Numbered from the stretch's first letter, positions 17,132 through 25,610 are shown. The stretch: DNA of 55,574 bases from JAQVEB01 sp028698105 (GCA_964293155.1 CAXYYA010000023.1:1-55574); one strand, 5' to 3'. Notes: a model not told the origin generated them from the sequence alone. Numbers and translations: made by a program.

Positions 17132-18658
17132 ATGAAATCGTTTTTTGTTTTTCTCGCTTGTTTTTTTGGTGTTGCTACCATTGTTTTTTCGCAACAAATC
17201 AATGTCGTGTACATCGGTAACAGCATAACGCAAGGCGTTATACTGAAAGATCCGCAGCACAATTCACCTCCGGCGTGGTCGGCAAACTGGTTGCAACAAC
17301 AAATCATCGGCAAAATAGCCTATCGAAATTGCGGCGTGAGCGGAAAAACTACGGTGGATTTCCTGCCTGCTTCCGGCACCTACTTCCCGAAAGTAAAGGC
17401 TGCCGCCGATGAGTTATCATTGCAGAACGGCACGCTTGTATTCTCCATCATGTTGGGGACGAACGACAGCGCGCTTCGCGGAACGAGTAAATCGCGGTTG
17501 CAACCCGAAGAATATTATACCAACATGAAGGCAATTATTGATGAGTTGTTGAAATTATACCCTGCGAGCCGCATCGTGATGAACCGGCCGATCTGGTACA
17601 GCCCTACAACGCATAACAATTCAACTTATCTGCAAAAAGGATTAGATGTGATGGAATCTTACTTCCCCGAACTGAAAAAGCTTGCAGCCGACTATTACGT
17701 TACCGATCCGGGACAAGTGTTTCTGGGAGACACCACGGCGTTTAATTATTTCAAAAACAACAAACCGCTGTATTTTGCCGAAAACGGCAACTCGGGAACG
17801 TTTTACCTGCATCCCAACGAGGCGGGAGCACAAAAATTGGGACAATTCTGGGGTGAGGCCATTATGAATGCGTTGAAAGCCAAACCGGCATCGGTGGAGT
17901 ATCCGTTGAATACGGTAAAAGAACGGCCGGCCATGGATACCGATGCTTCTCGCGGAATGCTTGCACCTTCGTTACGTGTTTATCTTCCTGACTCGGCTAA
18001 AGCTACCGGAAGAATAGTCATCGCGCTGCCGGGTGGCGGTTATCAGGGTTTGGCGGTATTTCATGAGGGATTCGACTGGGCTCCGTATTTTTTGAGCAAG
18101 GGAATAGCTTTTGCCGTGCTGAAATACCGCATGCCGCAAGGCAATTCATCGGTTCCGTTTACCGATGTAAGAGCCGCCTTCGATTTGGTGAAACAATATG
18201 CATCGGAATGGAAGATAAACACGTCAGATATAGGGATCATGGGATCATCGGCCGGAGGCCACCTGGCCTCAACGTATGCTACGCATACAACCGGCGCCGA
18301 TCGGCCGGCATTTCAGATATTGTTGTATCCCGTGATCACAATGGAGATAAGTTTCACGCACGCCGGCTCGAGAAAGAATTTGCTCGGCGACGATCCTTCC
18401 ACGGAAATCGTTGATCTGTATTCCAATGAGAAACAGGTAACTAACCAAACACCGCGCGCTTTCGTTATTTTTGCCGCTGACGATAACGTGGTTCCTCCTG
18501 CCAACGGTTTCCGCTATGCGGAAGCGTTGCAACGAAATAACGTTCCCGTAACGTTCCTGCTATACCCATCGGGCGGCCACGGTTTTGGAAACCGCGACTC
18601 GTTTAAGTACAAACAGCAGTTTATAATGGAGTTAAAAAAGTGGTTGGAAAGTTTTTGA
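17132..18658 (+). CDS. Two-domain esterase: SGNH hydrolase plus alpha/beta hydrolase
   Basis: 508 residues with a signal peptide (to about residue 20). Residues 24-250 are an SGNH/GDSL lipase-like domain: nucleophile Ser31 in YIGNSITQG, block II Gly (GVSGKTT), the block III GTND near 109-112, and a C-terminal His227. Residues 275-508 form an alpha/beta hydrolase with an oxyanion GGGY, nucleophile Ser373 in GSSAGG, acid Asp450/451 and His483 in GGHGFG, like acetylxylan esterases. Both catalytic sets look intact, so it probably carries two deacetylase activities for plant polysaccharides in the periplasm. It is 22 kb from the xylan locus in this window and has no hydrolase neighbours. A TATCTTTA at 17074-17081 is a weak promoter candidate. 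Confidence 0.87.
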   Translation: MKSFFVFLACFFGVATIVFSQQINVVYIGNSITQGVILKDPQHNSPPAWSANWLQQQIIGKIAYRNCGVSGKTTVDFLPASGTYFPKVKAAADELSLQNGTLVFSIMLGTNDSALRGTSKSRLQPEEYYTNMKAIIDELLKLYPASRIVMNRPIWYSPTTHNNSTYLQKGLDVMESYFPELKKLAADYYVTDPGQVFLGDTTAFNYFKNNKPLYFAENGNSGTFYLHPNEAGAQKLGQFWGEAIMNALKAKPASVEYPLNTVKERPAMDTDASRGMLAPSLRVYLPDSAKATGRIVIALPGGGYQGLAVFHEGFDWAPYFLSKGIAFAVLKYRMPQGNSSVPFTDVRAAFDLVKQYASEWKINTSDIGIMGSSAGGHLASTYATHTTGADRPAFQILLYPVITMEISFTHAGSRKNLLGDDPSTEIVDLYSNEKQVTNQTPRAFVIFAADDNVVPPANGFRYAEALQRNNVPVTFLLYPSGGHGFGNRDSFKYKQQFIMELKKWLESF

Positions 18659-18680
18659 ATTCAGGCATAGCGGGTTCGCA

Positions 18681-18720
18681 CAAAAAAAAGCTCACATCCT
18701 AAATTGAATGTGAGCTTTTT
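18681..18720 (-). terminator. tmRNA terminator
   Basis: AAAAAGCTCACATtc pairs with the complement across a short AT-rich loop, with a long T run on the minus strand directly after the tmRNA 3' end. It can also stop the plus-strand esterase transcript. Confidence 0.88.
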
Positions 18721-18723
18721 CAG

Positions 18724-19121
18724 TGGAGCTGGAGGGACTCGAACCCTCGTCCAAACAGGGAAGCAATCCGCTTTCTACATGCTTATCTTCATTTTAATTG
18801 TCGGGAAAGAGCGCGACTGAAGACACCAAACTCAATCCTTATCTTTTTAGTTTCGGAAAGGAGCCAAAGCCTCTCCCATCCTATCTCCGATTTACCTGCA
18901 CCACCTGATCGGCACGCTTCGGAGCCACAGCTTCCGGGTGATGTCTTGTTCCGGCACCTTGGCCGGAATTAAGCGGTTAACCTACTGTACTTCGGTTACG
19001 CAGCAAGAGCGTAATTGTTATTGCCAGTTATTGTTTTTGACGACTGAGATTAAAGTGCAAACCGACAACGCACTGCATGCTTACAAACCTCTTCTACCCG
19101 ATGTCAAAACCGGTCAACCCC
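18724..19121 (-). ncRNA. ssrA: tmRNA (trans-translation RNA)
   Basis: About 398 nt. The 5' end GGGGTTG pairs with CAGCTCC near the 3' end to form the tRNA-like acceptor stem, next to a T-arm with GGTTCGAGTCC and the 5' GACCGGTTTTGACATCGG block. The tag reading frame lies at 18996-19025 and encodes GNNNYALAA followed by TAA, with resume codon GGC. This matches the Bacteroidetes type (GENNYALAA-like). A 3' CCA is not encoded after the discriminator A. With SmpB it rescues ribosomes stalled on broken mRNAs and tags products for proteolysis. A textbook promoter lies upstream and a terminator follows. Confidence 0.96.
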
Positions 19122-19139
19122 GAGATGAAAACGTAAATA

Positions 19140-19171
19140 CAAAGATAAGCATTTGTTTTGAGTTACACAAA
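19140..19171 (-). promoter_or_regulatory. tmRNA promoter
   Basis: On the minus strand: TTTG, a 20-base spacer, then TATCTTTG, both boxes perfect for the Bacteroidetes consensus. The -7 box ends 18 bases before the mature tmRNA 5' end, so transcription starts within a few bases of it. Confidence 0.9.
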
Positions 19172-19246
19172 AAAATTAGTTGATCACAATTTTCGGGTAA
19201 ACGAGACGGTATTTTACGACGGATTTTCAAACAAAACAAAAAAACC

Positions 19247-19280
19247 ATTGCCGACATACCGCTAAAAAAAATTAACTTTG
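19247..19280 (+). promoter_or_regulatory. Probable promoter of the GT2-GT4 pair
   Basis: ATTG, 22 bases, TAACTTTG; the -7 box matches and the -33 box is one base off with slightly long spacing. It precedes the GT2 start by 57 bases. Confidence 0.55.
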
Positions 19281-19337
19281 TGAAATGAATACGAACAGCA
19301 GGTACTTTTTGACTAATTTAAATTGAACAGATGCTGA

Positions 19338-20093
19338 ATGAAAACCAATGATTCTAAAAACGTATTAATATCGGTAGTTACGGTTTGCAAAGATGCCGGA
19401 TCAACTATCGAAAAAACTCTGCGAAGCGTTATCGAACAAGATTATACGTCGTTTGAATACATTGTTATAGACGGTCAATCGGGTGACAAAACTTTCGAGA
19501 TCATCAAAAAATACAGCTCCAACATTAATATTTTCCTTTCGGAAAAAGATTCCGGAATATACGATGCAATGAACAAAGCCATTGGGTTGTGTTCAGGGGA
19601 ATGGACAATTTTCATGAATGCGGGCGATGTTTTCGCTGATCACACCGTATTACGTAAAACGGCAGAATTTTTAAATAAAAACTGCGATGTGGTTTACGGT
19701 GATATCTACACGAATAAAGCAGGAAACTTATCGTTAAAAAAATCCACGGACGTTATAAAAAATGTTCATCGCATGCCATTTTGCCATCAAGCCGTTTTCA
19801 CAAAAACAAAAGTGTTGAAAAAATACTTATTTGATGAGAAATATTGTTTGTCGGCCGATTTCAAATTTTTCAAACAGTTGATTCTGAATAAATCAACCTT
19901 TCAAAAAGCGAATATCCCGATAACCATTTTTGACAGGTCGGGCATTTCAAACACACAGCGTGTGAAGGGATTATTGGAAAATGCTGCTATCATAAATGAA
20001 CTCGATAATTTCGTTACAAAATTAACATTCTTACCCCGTCTTTATTTTGTGATCTATTGGAATAAACTCCGAAAAAAAACAACCCGCAAATGA
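19338..20093 (+). CDS. Family 2 glycosyltransferase
   Basis: 251 residues, the size of short single-domain GT2 enzymes. The GT-A fold is visible from residue 10: ISVVTVCKDAGSTIEKTL, then DYTSFEYIVIDGQSGDKT, KDSGIYDAMNKAIG and the metal-binding DXD-like region NAGDVF. MPFCHQAVF and the Cys/Asp-rich LSADFKFF segment are typical of WcaA-like sugar transferases for exopolysaccharide or O-antigen. It lacks membrane spans and should act on the cytoplasmic face of the inner membrane. Its stop overlaps the start of the GT4 gene by four bases (ATGA), so both enzymes likely act in sequence on one glycan. Confidence 0.92.
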   Translation: MKTNDSKNVLISVVTVCKDAGSTIEKTLRSVIEQDYTSFEYIVIDGQSGDKTFEIIKKYSSNINIFLSEKDSGIYDAMNKAIGLCSGEWTIFMNAGDVFADHTVLRKTAEFLNKNCDVVYGDIYTNKAGNLSLKKSTDVIKNVHRMPFCHQAVFTKTKVLKKYLFDEKYCLSADFKFFKQLILNKSTFQKANIPITIFDRSGISNTQRVKGLLENAAIINELDNFVTKLTFLPRLYFVIYWNKLRKKTTRK

Positions 20094-21220
20094 TAATTGG
20101 TTTCGATGCAAAACGCATCACGCATAACACCACCGGATTGGGCAATTACAGTCGTTTTATTGTAAACGCGTTATCCGTATATTTTCCTGAAGACAAGTAC
20201 ATTCTTTACTCGCCATCCAAAGGGAAAGAGCAACTAAGAAATAAAATAAACGCATCAAAAAACACTACTTTTTCTTTTCCCGACAAATTCATTGACAAAA
20301 AATTCCCCGCATTTTGGCGCTCAAAGAGTATCCTTAACACGCTGCGCAGCGATAAAATTCAACTTTTCCACGGATTAAGCAATGAGCTGCCCTTTGGGAT
20401 AAAAAAAACGGGTATTCCTTCCGTAGTCACCATACACGATCTGATCTTTCTTCGTTATCCTCATTATTATAAACCGATTGATCGCGCCATCTACACCTAT
20501 AAATTTAAAAAAGCATGTAAAAACGCCAATCTCATTATCGCCGTAAGTGAAACAACAAAGCGCGATATAATTGATTTTTTTTCCATACCTGAAAAGAAAA
20601 TTCAGGTGGTGTACCAAAATTGCGATAAGATTTTCCAATCATCTGTGAATGAAGTAGAAAAACAGAAAATACGTGAAATTTATCAACTTCCTGAACGTTA
20701 TGTATTGAGTGTAGGCAGCATTGAGGAAAGAAAAAATTTGCTGCTTTTGGTTAAGGCGCTTCGTTATTTGCCAAGTGATATTTACGTGGTGGCCGTTGGG
20801 AAAAAAACAGCATATACCGAAGAAGTCTTGTCTTACATTGCCCTCAATAACCTATCGAACAGGGTAAAACTACTCCACGAAGTACCTTTCATCCATTTGC
20901 CGGCATTGTATCAAACGGCGTCGGTTTTTGTGTATCCGTCTCTTTTTGAGGGATTCGGTATTCCGGTTATCGAAGCACTTCACTCCGGCACTCCGGTAAT
21001 TGCGTCGGCAAGTTCCTGTTTGCAGGAATCGGGCGGAACACATTCGATATATATTGATCCGAATGACGAAAAAGCACTTGCCAATGCTATAGAAAAGGTA
21101 TTTTCCGATGGCTCCCTGCGCAAATTGATGATCGAAGAAGGAAGAAAATATGTTCGTCAATTTTCCGATAAACATATTGCGGATCAGCTTCACAACATAT
21201 ATAAAGAACTTGTTAAATAA
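20090..21220 (+). CDS. Family 4 glycosyltransferase
   Basis: 376 residues with a GT-B fold. The N-terminal acceptor domain holds GFDAKRITHNTTGLGNYSRF and the donor domain holds LSVGSIEERKNLLLLVKAL followed by VFVYPSLFEGFGIPVIEALHSGTPVIAS, the EX7E-type nucleotide-sugar site. IHDLIFLRYPHYY is common to mannosyl/rhamnosyl transferases of this family. It is coupled to the preceding GT2 gene by a four-base overlap and ends 13 bases before the convergent GT9 gene. Likely product is a cell-surface polysaccharide or lipooligosaccharide; donor sugar cannot be told. Confidence 0.93.
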   Translation: MIIGFDAKRITHNTTGLGNYSRFIVNALSVYFPEDKYILYSPSKGKEQLRNKINASKNTTFSFPDKFIDKKFPAFWRSKSILNTLRSDKIQLFHGLSNELPFGIKKTGIPSVVTIHDLIFLRYPHYYKPIDRAIYTYKFKKACKNANLIIAVSETTKRDIIDFFSIPEKKIQVVYQNCDKIFQSSVNEVEKQKIREIYQLPERYVLSVGSIEERKNLLLLVKALRYLPSDIYVVAVGKKTAYTEEVLSYIALNNLSNRVKLLHEVPFIHLPALYQTASVFVYPSLFEGFGIPVIEALHSGTPVIASASSCLQESGGTHSIYIDPNDEKALANAIEKVFSDGSLRKLMIEEGRKYVRQFSDKHIADQLHNIYKELVK

Positions 21221-21233
21221 AATTGCACAGAGT

Positions 21234-22265
21234 TTACGACAGCTCTAAAATTGCGTTTATTTTTTCGAGCACAACGTTTGGGCTTATATTCCGCATACAC
21301 GCCCAATCGCCGCGATGGCACGGTTTATTTCCGAAAACCGAGCACGGACGGCAATTCAACGCTACCTGCACCTCATTTCCGGAAGGTTGATTAAATCCGG
21401 AAAAGCCCAAATAGGGATGCGTGGCGCCCCAGATTGAAACTACAGGCGTCCCTGTGAGTGAGGCCAGATGCATATTTGCAGAATCCATGGAGAGCATTAC
21501 ATCAAGTCCGTCCATTAATATCAACTCTTTTTCGAGCGAAACTTTTCCGTGAACCGAAACAACGTTCGGATATTTTTTTTCCCAGGCTTGCAACACTTCT
21601 GTCTCATCCTTTCCACCAAAGAGATATAATTTAACTTGCACCTTCGCCGACAATAATTCAATTACTTTATCCATGAGTTCAACCGGATAAGTCTTTTCTC
21701 TGTATTTCGCAAAAGGAGCTATGCCTATGTTTTTTCGTGAGGAATCAAACAAAAGTGAGTCGGGCAAAGAAGCCTTCACCGGTTTATCGGCAAAGTATGA
21801 AGTAAATTGCATTTCGAATGAGTAACCCAAAGCCGAGAACACGTCCTTATAACGCTCCACCGTATGTTTCAAGGGCCGCAGAGACGTCCGGTGCGCAACA
21901 ATAGCCCGTTTCTCTTTTCGTCCTTTGTTTATATGCCGAACCTTTTTGTTGCGTAAAAAAAAGTATTTCCGAATAAATTTGCTTCGCAAAACATCGTGCA
22001 CATCGGCAACACGGTTAAAGGAGTAAGATTCGAGTTTACGGGCCAACCGAAACAATCCGCCCAATGCGTTGTATTCTTTTAAATCTACTCCTATCGTTCG
22101 GATATTGGAAATACCCATATCAAACAACGAAGTGAATGCCTTGTTTGTGAGAACGTAAAAAGTATCCGCCGGATAAGCTTTTGCCACGGAGTAAACCACC
22201 GGAACAAGCATAGCCACATCGCCGAATGCCGATAAACGGATAACTAAAACGTTCGCCATTCTCAA
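21234..22265 (-). CDS. Family 9 glycosyltransferase (heptosyltransferase-like)
   Basis: 343 residues. The pattern fits GT9/RfaF: VLVIRLSAFGDVAMLVPVVYSVA at the N-terminus, a long middle segment, then SIWGATHPYLGFSG preceded by DSANMHLASLTGTPVV. The C-terminal LNCRPCSVFGNKPCHRGDWACM cysteine pattern is frequent in Bacteroidetes members. GT9 enzymes add heptose or other sugars to the lipid A core at the cytoplasmic face. The start overlaps the DUF4254 stop by four bases. In many Bacteroidetes these two genes occur together, so the pair probably builds the LOS/LPS core. The donor sugar is uncertain because heptose is not universal in the phylum. Confidence 0.92.
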   Translation of the reverse strand: MRMANVLVIRLSAFGDVAMLVPVVYSVAKAYPADTFYVLTNKAFTSLFDMGISNIRTIGVDLKEYNALGGLFRLARKLESYSFNRVADVHDVLRSKFIRKYFFLRNKKVRHINKGRKEKRAIVAHRTSLRPLKHTVERYKDVFSALGYSFEMQFTSYFADKPVKASLPDSLLFDSSRKNIGIAPFAKYREKTYPVELMDKVIELLSAKVQVKLYLFGGKDETEVLQAWEKKYPNVVSVHGKVSLEKELILMDGLDVMLSMDSANMHLASLTGTPVVSIWGATHPYLGFSGFNQPSGNEVQVALNCRPCSVFGNKPCHRGDWACMRNISPNVVLEKINAILELS

Positions 22266-22873
22266 TTTTTTTTATTGTACAGAATAGGATTAAGCGTAGG
22301 ATCGTTGTACATCTTCATTTGTTTGTACACTTTCATATATTTTTTTCCTTCTTCAATAGCGAGCAACAATGCGTCTATTGCCTGCGAAAGATCGTCACGT
22401 TGTTCAACAAGCGTGTTAAGTTTTTTACGGCAGGCAACCAAATGTTCATTGTCCGCGTCGGTGCGGTTCGCTTCTTCGCGCATGTGATAAATTTTCACTG
22501 CTAAAATTGATAACCGATCTATTGCCCAGGCAGGGCTTTCCGTATTAATGGAAGCATCTTCCGAAGGTTTAACATCCTTATAAAGATACAAAAAATAACT
22601 ATCAATTTTTTCCACCAGGTCTGTACGTTCCTGATTCGACCGGTCAATCCATCTTTTTATTTCAAGCGCGGTGGCGGGATCAATTCCAGGATCGCGGATG
22701 ATATCTTCCAAATGCCACTGAACCACGTCAATCCAGTTTTTTTCGTACAAAAAATAATCAACGGTCTCCGGTTGGAATGGATTTGTCATGGATGCGTTCA
22801 CGTCGTTTTTCAGATGATAATCTTCTGTGGCGCGATCAAAAATAATATTCGCTTTTTCGCTAAAATTTCTCAT
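22262..22873 (-). CDS. DUF4254 domain protein
   Basis: 203 residues, highly charged and helical, matching DUF4254: FDRATEDYHLKNDVNASMTNPF, LYEKNWIDVVQWHLEDIIRDP, IKRWIDRSNQERTDLVEKID, SPAWAIDRLSILAVKIYHM and a C-terminal coiled-coil region with KKLNTLVEQRDDLSQAIDALL. There is no signal peptide, so it is cytoplasmic. Its biochemical role is unknown; association with the GT9 gene (four-base overlap) suggests a regulatory or scaffolding part in LPS core assembly. A TATCTTTG box lies 22 bases upstream. Confidence 0.9.
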   Translation of the reverse strand: MRNFSEKANIIFDRATEDYHLKNDVNASMTNPFQPETVDYFLYEKNWIDVVQWHLEDIIRDPGIDPATALEIKRWIDRSNQERTDLVEKIDSYFLYLYKDVKPSEDASINTESPAWAIDRLSILAVKIYHMREEANRTDADNEHLVACRKKLNTLVEQRDDLSQAIDALLLAIEEGKKYMKVYKQMKMYNDPTLNPILYNKKN

Positions 22874-22894
22874 AGAAGTATTTTTTCGTTGTTA

Positions 22895-22902
22895 CAAAGA
22901 TA
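22895..22902 (-). promoter_or_regulatory. Probable -7 element of DUF4254-GT9
   Basis: Minus-strand TATCTTTG, a perfect -7 box, 22 bases before the DUF4254 ATG. No TTTG at the expected distance. Confidence 0.5.
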
Positions 22903-23039
22903 ATCAAGTGTTTTGATTTCTTCCCGAATCGGAATAACAAATTCATGAATTGGGTTATTCAATTTTCGAGACTATTTATTCCTTTTTCCGTTTTTTTGCT
23001 AATTTTACATTCTCATAAACTTTTCAACATACAGCTGCT

Positions 23040-24512
23040 ATGAATAAAAAATTAGTTTTTTTATCAGCAATTATCTGTCTAACAACCAGCGTTCATGCCC
23101 AATCCACAAAACCGCCATTGATGAACGCCACCAAAAAAAGCGATTTAAAAAAAGATATTTATGAAATGTCCGACGATCGTTTTCGCGGACGCGAAGCCGG
23201 GACAATAGACGAATTGAAATCCGCCGTTTGGCTGGCAAATAAAATGCGCGATGCCGGTATGCAGCCTGCGGGCGAAGACGGAACCTATTTTCAGTTTTTC
23301 GATCTCTATCGCCGGCAGGTAATGCCGACAAGCACCGTAAAAATCGGCGATAGAAGCTTTCGTTTGGAAAAAGACGTTATTATCCCCGATGTCGCTCCGG
23401 CAAACGTGGATGCTCCCATCTTGTTTTTAGGCGATGTTTCGGCACAAGATATCGAAAAACTGGAGGTGCAAGGCAAAGCTGTGGCCATAAAAGCAAGTAT
23501 GGACGGCATCGTAAACAACATGTCGCTTTTTGCAAAAAGGTATCCCTGTTTTGTAGCGAACAAATACTACGAAACGCTCTCCCGAAAAGGAGCGGTTGCT
23601 CTCATTCTTATTGCCGATGATTTGGTGGAAAACAACTGGAATGTACTGATCCCGAACTTCCGGCGCGGAAGAACAGGAATAAAAGGCTTTCGCGATAAAA
23701 TTGAACCGGGACTTCCCGTAATCTGGCTTCATAAAAGCGAAGAGAATTATCTGAAAAACATCCAAGCCAACCTGCTGGCAAATATACAGATTCAACTTTA
23801 CAAATATCCTTCGGTGAATGTCATTGGGAAGATTGACGGAACCGATCCCAAACTGAAAAACGAATACGTGCTTTTTAGTGGACACCACGATTATCTCGGA
23901 ATACGTGAGACCTTAAACGGAGATTCCATTGATAACGGCGCCGACGACAACGCAAGCATTTGCGTAGCCATGCTGGCTATCGGCAGGGCTTTCAAAAAGC
24001 AACCAGCGAAACGAAGCGCGCTGTTCGTCTCGCACGGAGCCGAAGAAATGGGTTTATTGGGTTCGCGCTGGTATGCCGAACACCCAACCGTGCCTCAAAA
24101 AAATATCGTGGCGGTGTTAAACGGCGACCTTATCGCCGGAAACGATGTGGATTCCGCCGGATTGCTTGGCGCTTTCGGGCCGCATAAAACATCCGACGAA
24201 TTGGTGAACGCGGCTTTGCAAGCCAACAAGGAAGGCCCTGATTTCAAGATAAACAAAGACTGGGATCATCCCGACCACCCCGAATACTTCTTTTTCCGTT
24301 CCGACCATGCTCCTTACGCCCGCATAGGGATTCCCGTGTTATTTTACACCAGCCTGCTCACCTCCTGGTATCACACGCCCATAGACGATGTGGATCACAT
24401 CAATCTGGAGAAACTTTACAAAATGACGGAATGGATTTATCGCACAGGCTGGAAAGTAGCTACCATGCCGCAAAAACCGGATTATCGTTCCGATGTGAAA
24501 TTTGAACGTTAA
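23040..24512 (+). CDS. Exported M28 family zinc aminopeptidase
   Basis: 490 residues with a cleavable signal peptide (MNKKLVFLSAIICLTTSVHAQ). A protease-associated (PA) domain lies at about 120-230 and the M28 zinc domain at about 255-480: first ligand His in LFSGHHDYLG, bridging Asp in NGADDNAS, catalytic Glu in HGAEEMGLLGS, then Asp in LNGDLIAG and the last His in RSDHAPYARIG. This set is intact, so it should release N-terminal amino acids from peptides in the periplasm. It stands alone between the DUF4254-GT9 unit and nfnA. The early motif YEMSDDRFRGREAGT is common in Bacteroidetes M28 proteins. Confidence 0.93.
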   Translation: MNKKLVFLSAIICLTTSVHAQSTKPPLMNATKKSDLKKDIYEMSDDRFRGREAGTIDELKSAVWLANKMRDAGMQPAGEDGTYFQFFDLYRRQVMPTSTVKIGDRSFRLEKDVIIPDVAPANVDAPILFLGDVSAQDIEKLEVQGKAVAIKASMDGIVNNMSLFAKRYPCFVANKYYETLSRKGAVALILIADDLVENNWNVLIPNFRRGRTGIKGFRDKIEPGLPVIWLHKSEENYLKNIQANLLANIQIQLYKYPSVNVIGKIDGTDPKLKNEYVLFSGHHDYLGIRETLNGDSIDNGADDNASICVAMLAIGRAFKKQPAKRSALFVSHGAEEMGLLGSRWYAEHPTVPQKNIVAVLNGDLIAGNDVDSAGLLGAFGPHKTSDELVNAALQANKEGPDFKINKDWDHPDHPEYFFFRSDHAPYARIGIPVLFYTSLLTSWYHTPIDDVDHINLEKLYKMTEWIYRTGWKVATMPQKPDYRSDVKFER

Positions 24513-24554
24513 AAATTGCAGCGAAAATTTCCCGTTTACTTTTTTAGTTATTCA

Positions 24555-24636
24555 GAAAACCGTACTTTTGTATTTCAGATGTATTCCAATCCGCAATTTA
24601 AGAAAAACGAATAGAATCGGTTGCAAAGAAAACTGA
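24555..24636 (+). repeat. Decayed copy of the nfnA promoter and start region
   Basis: This segment aligns with 24659-24741 at an offset of 104-105 bases. Both contain GAAAAC(C/T)GTA(C/T)TTTTGTATT and then a matching start: ACG AAT AGA ATC GGT TGC AAA GAA AAC TGA here, versus ATG AAT AAA ATC GTA TCC AAA GAG AAC TTA at the gene. Translated, TNRIGCKEN-stop lines up with MNKIVSKENL. It appears to be an old tandem duplication whose upstream copy lost its start codon and gained a stop. Confidence 0.7.
24563..24570 (+). promoter_or_regulatory. Upstream -7 element of nfnA (older copy)
   Basis: TACTTTTG fits TAnnTTTG. It is the counterpart of TATTTTTG in the downstream copy and may still fire, giving a longer leader. 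Confidence 0.4.
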
Positions 24637-24666
24637 TTTTTTATTTTATAATCATGTTGAAAACTG

Positions 24667-24674
24667 TATTTTTG
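24667..24674 (+). promoter_or_regulatory. Proximal -7 element of nfnA
   Basis: TATTTTTG, 37 bases before the nfnA ATG, consistent with the consensus. No clear TTTG box at 19-21 bases. Confidence 0.5.
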
Positions 24675-24711
24675 TATTCCAAATTCATGGTTAATCTGTA
24701 ATTTTATAAAA

Positions 24712-25494
24712 ATGAATAAAATCGTATCCAAAGAGAACTTATCGGAAAAAGTAGTAAAATTTGAAATTGAGGCTCCGCTTATTGCCAAGAGCCGCCGTGC
24801 GGGACACTTTGTAATTGTCCGCGTGGGTAAAAAAGGCGAAAGAATCCCTTACACCATTGCATCTTCCAATCCGGAGAAAGGAACAATAACCCTTGTGATA
24901 CAAAACGTGGGAAAATCGTCTCAAAAGGTGTGTCAACTGGAAGTTGGCGATTACGTAACCGACATGGTCGGCCCGTTGGGAAAAGCCACGCATATCGAAA
25001 AATTCGGCACCGTGATTTGTGCCGGAGGCGGTGTGGGCGTTGCACCCATTTTTCCGATAATCGAAGCTATGAAAAAAGCCGGAAACCGTGTGATAAGCAT
25101 CATTGCCGCGCGTACAAAAGACTTGGTGATTCTGGAAGATGAAATCCGGAAACTTTCGGACGAAGTGATCATTATGACCGATGACGGTTCGTATGGAAAA
25201 AAAGGATTGATCACACAAGGCATCGAAGAGGTTATACAACGCGAAAAAGTGGATTTATGTGTGACCATAGGCCCGGCTATTATGATGAAATTCGTATCGG
25301 AACTGACAAAAAAATATGATGTCCCGACCCTCGCCTCGCTCAACACCATTATGGTTGACGGAACGGGCATGTGCGGCGCCTGCCGCGTTACCGTAGGCGG
25401 AAAAACCAAGTTTGTATGCGTTGACGGCCCCGAATTTGATGCTCATCAGGTGGATTTCGACGAAATGCTGATGCGATTAAGGGCGTATAGTTAA
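24712..25494 (+). CDS. nfnA: NfnA-type FAD/NAD-binding, [2Fe-2S] subunit
   Basis: 260 residues, the standard size of the sulfide/dihydroorotate dehydrogenase-like subunit of NADH-dependent reduced ferredoxin:NADP+ oxidoreductase. The N-terminal ferredoxin-reductase barrel has IPYTIASSNPEKGTI for FAD. The NAD domain follows with VICAGGGVGVAPIFPI and VISIIAARTKD. The C-terminal cluster loop has DGTGMCGACRVTVGG and FVCVDGPEFDAHQVDF, supplying [2Fe-2S] cysteines. With NfnB it could couple ferredoxin and NADH to NADP+, or form a ferredoxin-linked enzyme, in the cytoplasm. NfnB follows after 121 bases of heptamer repeats. A decayed duplicate of its own 5' region lies upstream. Confidence 0.9.
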   Translation: MNKIVSKENLSEKVVKFEIEAPLIAKSRRAGHFVIVRVGKKGERIPYTIASSNPEKGTITLVIQNVGKSSQKVCQLEVGDYVTDMVGPLGKATHIEKFGTVICAGGGVGVAPIFPIIEAMKKAGNRVISIIAARTKDLVILEDEIRKLSDEVIIMTDDGSYGKKGLITQGIEEVIQREKVDLCVTIGPAIMMKFVSELTKKYDVPTLASLNTIMVDGTGMCGACRVTVGGKTKFVCVDGPEFDAHQVDFDEMLMRLRAYS

Positions 25495-25502
25495 TGAGCA
25501 TC

Positions 25503-25551
25503 GAACATAGAACATAGAACATAGAACATAGAATAAAGAATAAAGAACAAA
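25503..25551. repeat. Heptanucleotide tandem repeat (7 units)
   Basis: Seven consecutive seven-base units: GAACATA four times, GAATAAA twice, then GAACAAA. They fill the gap after the nfnA stop. Unit length is not a multiple of three. A second block with the same units lies at 25590-25610, separated by a segment with a small TCCC/GGGA hairpin. Confidence 0.9.
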
Positions 25552-25589
25552 TTGTAGCGTAGCGAAAATCCCACTTGCGGGAGAACAAG

Positions 25590-25610
25590 GAATAAAGAAC
25601 AAAGAACAAA
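25590..25610. repeat. Second heptamer block before nfnB
   Basis: Units GAATAAA, GAACAAA, GAACAAA run up to six bases before the nfnB start codon. They are the same unit types as in 25503-25551, so the translation-initiation region of nfnB is itself made of repeat. Confidence 0.88.

Noticed and set aside
18938..19183. Open frame of 81 codons over the tmRNA
   Set aside because: The region is explained by the tmRNA structure, tag, promoter and terminator.
25503..25610. Possible CRISPR-like array
   Set aside because: Units are seven bases and directly adjacent, without spacers, and no cas genes are in the window.
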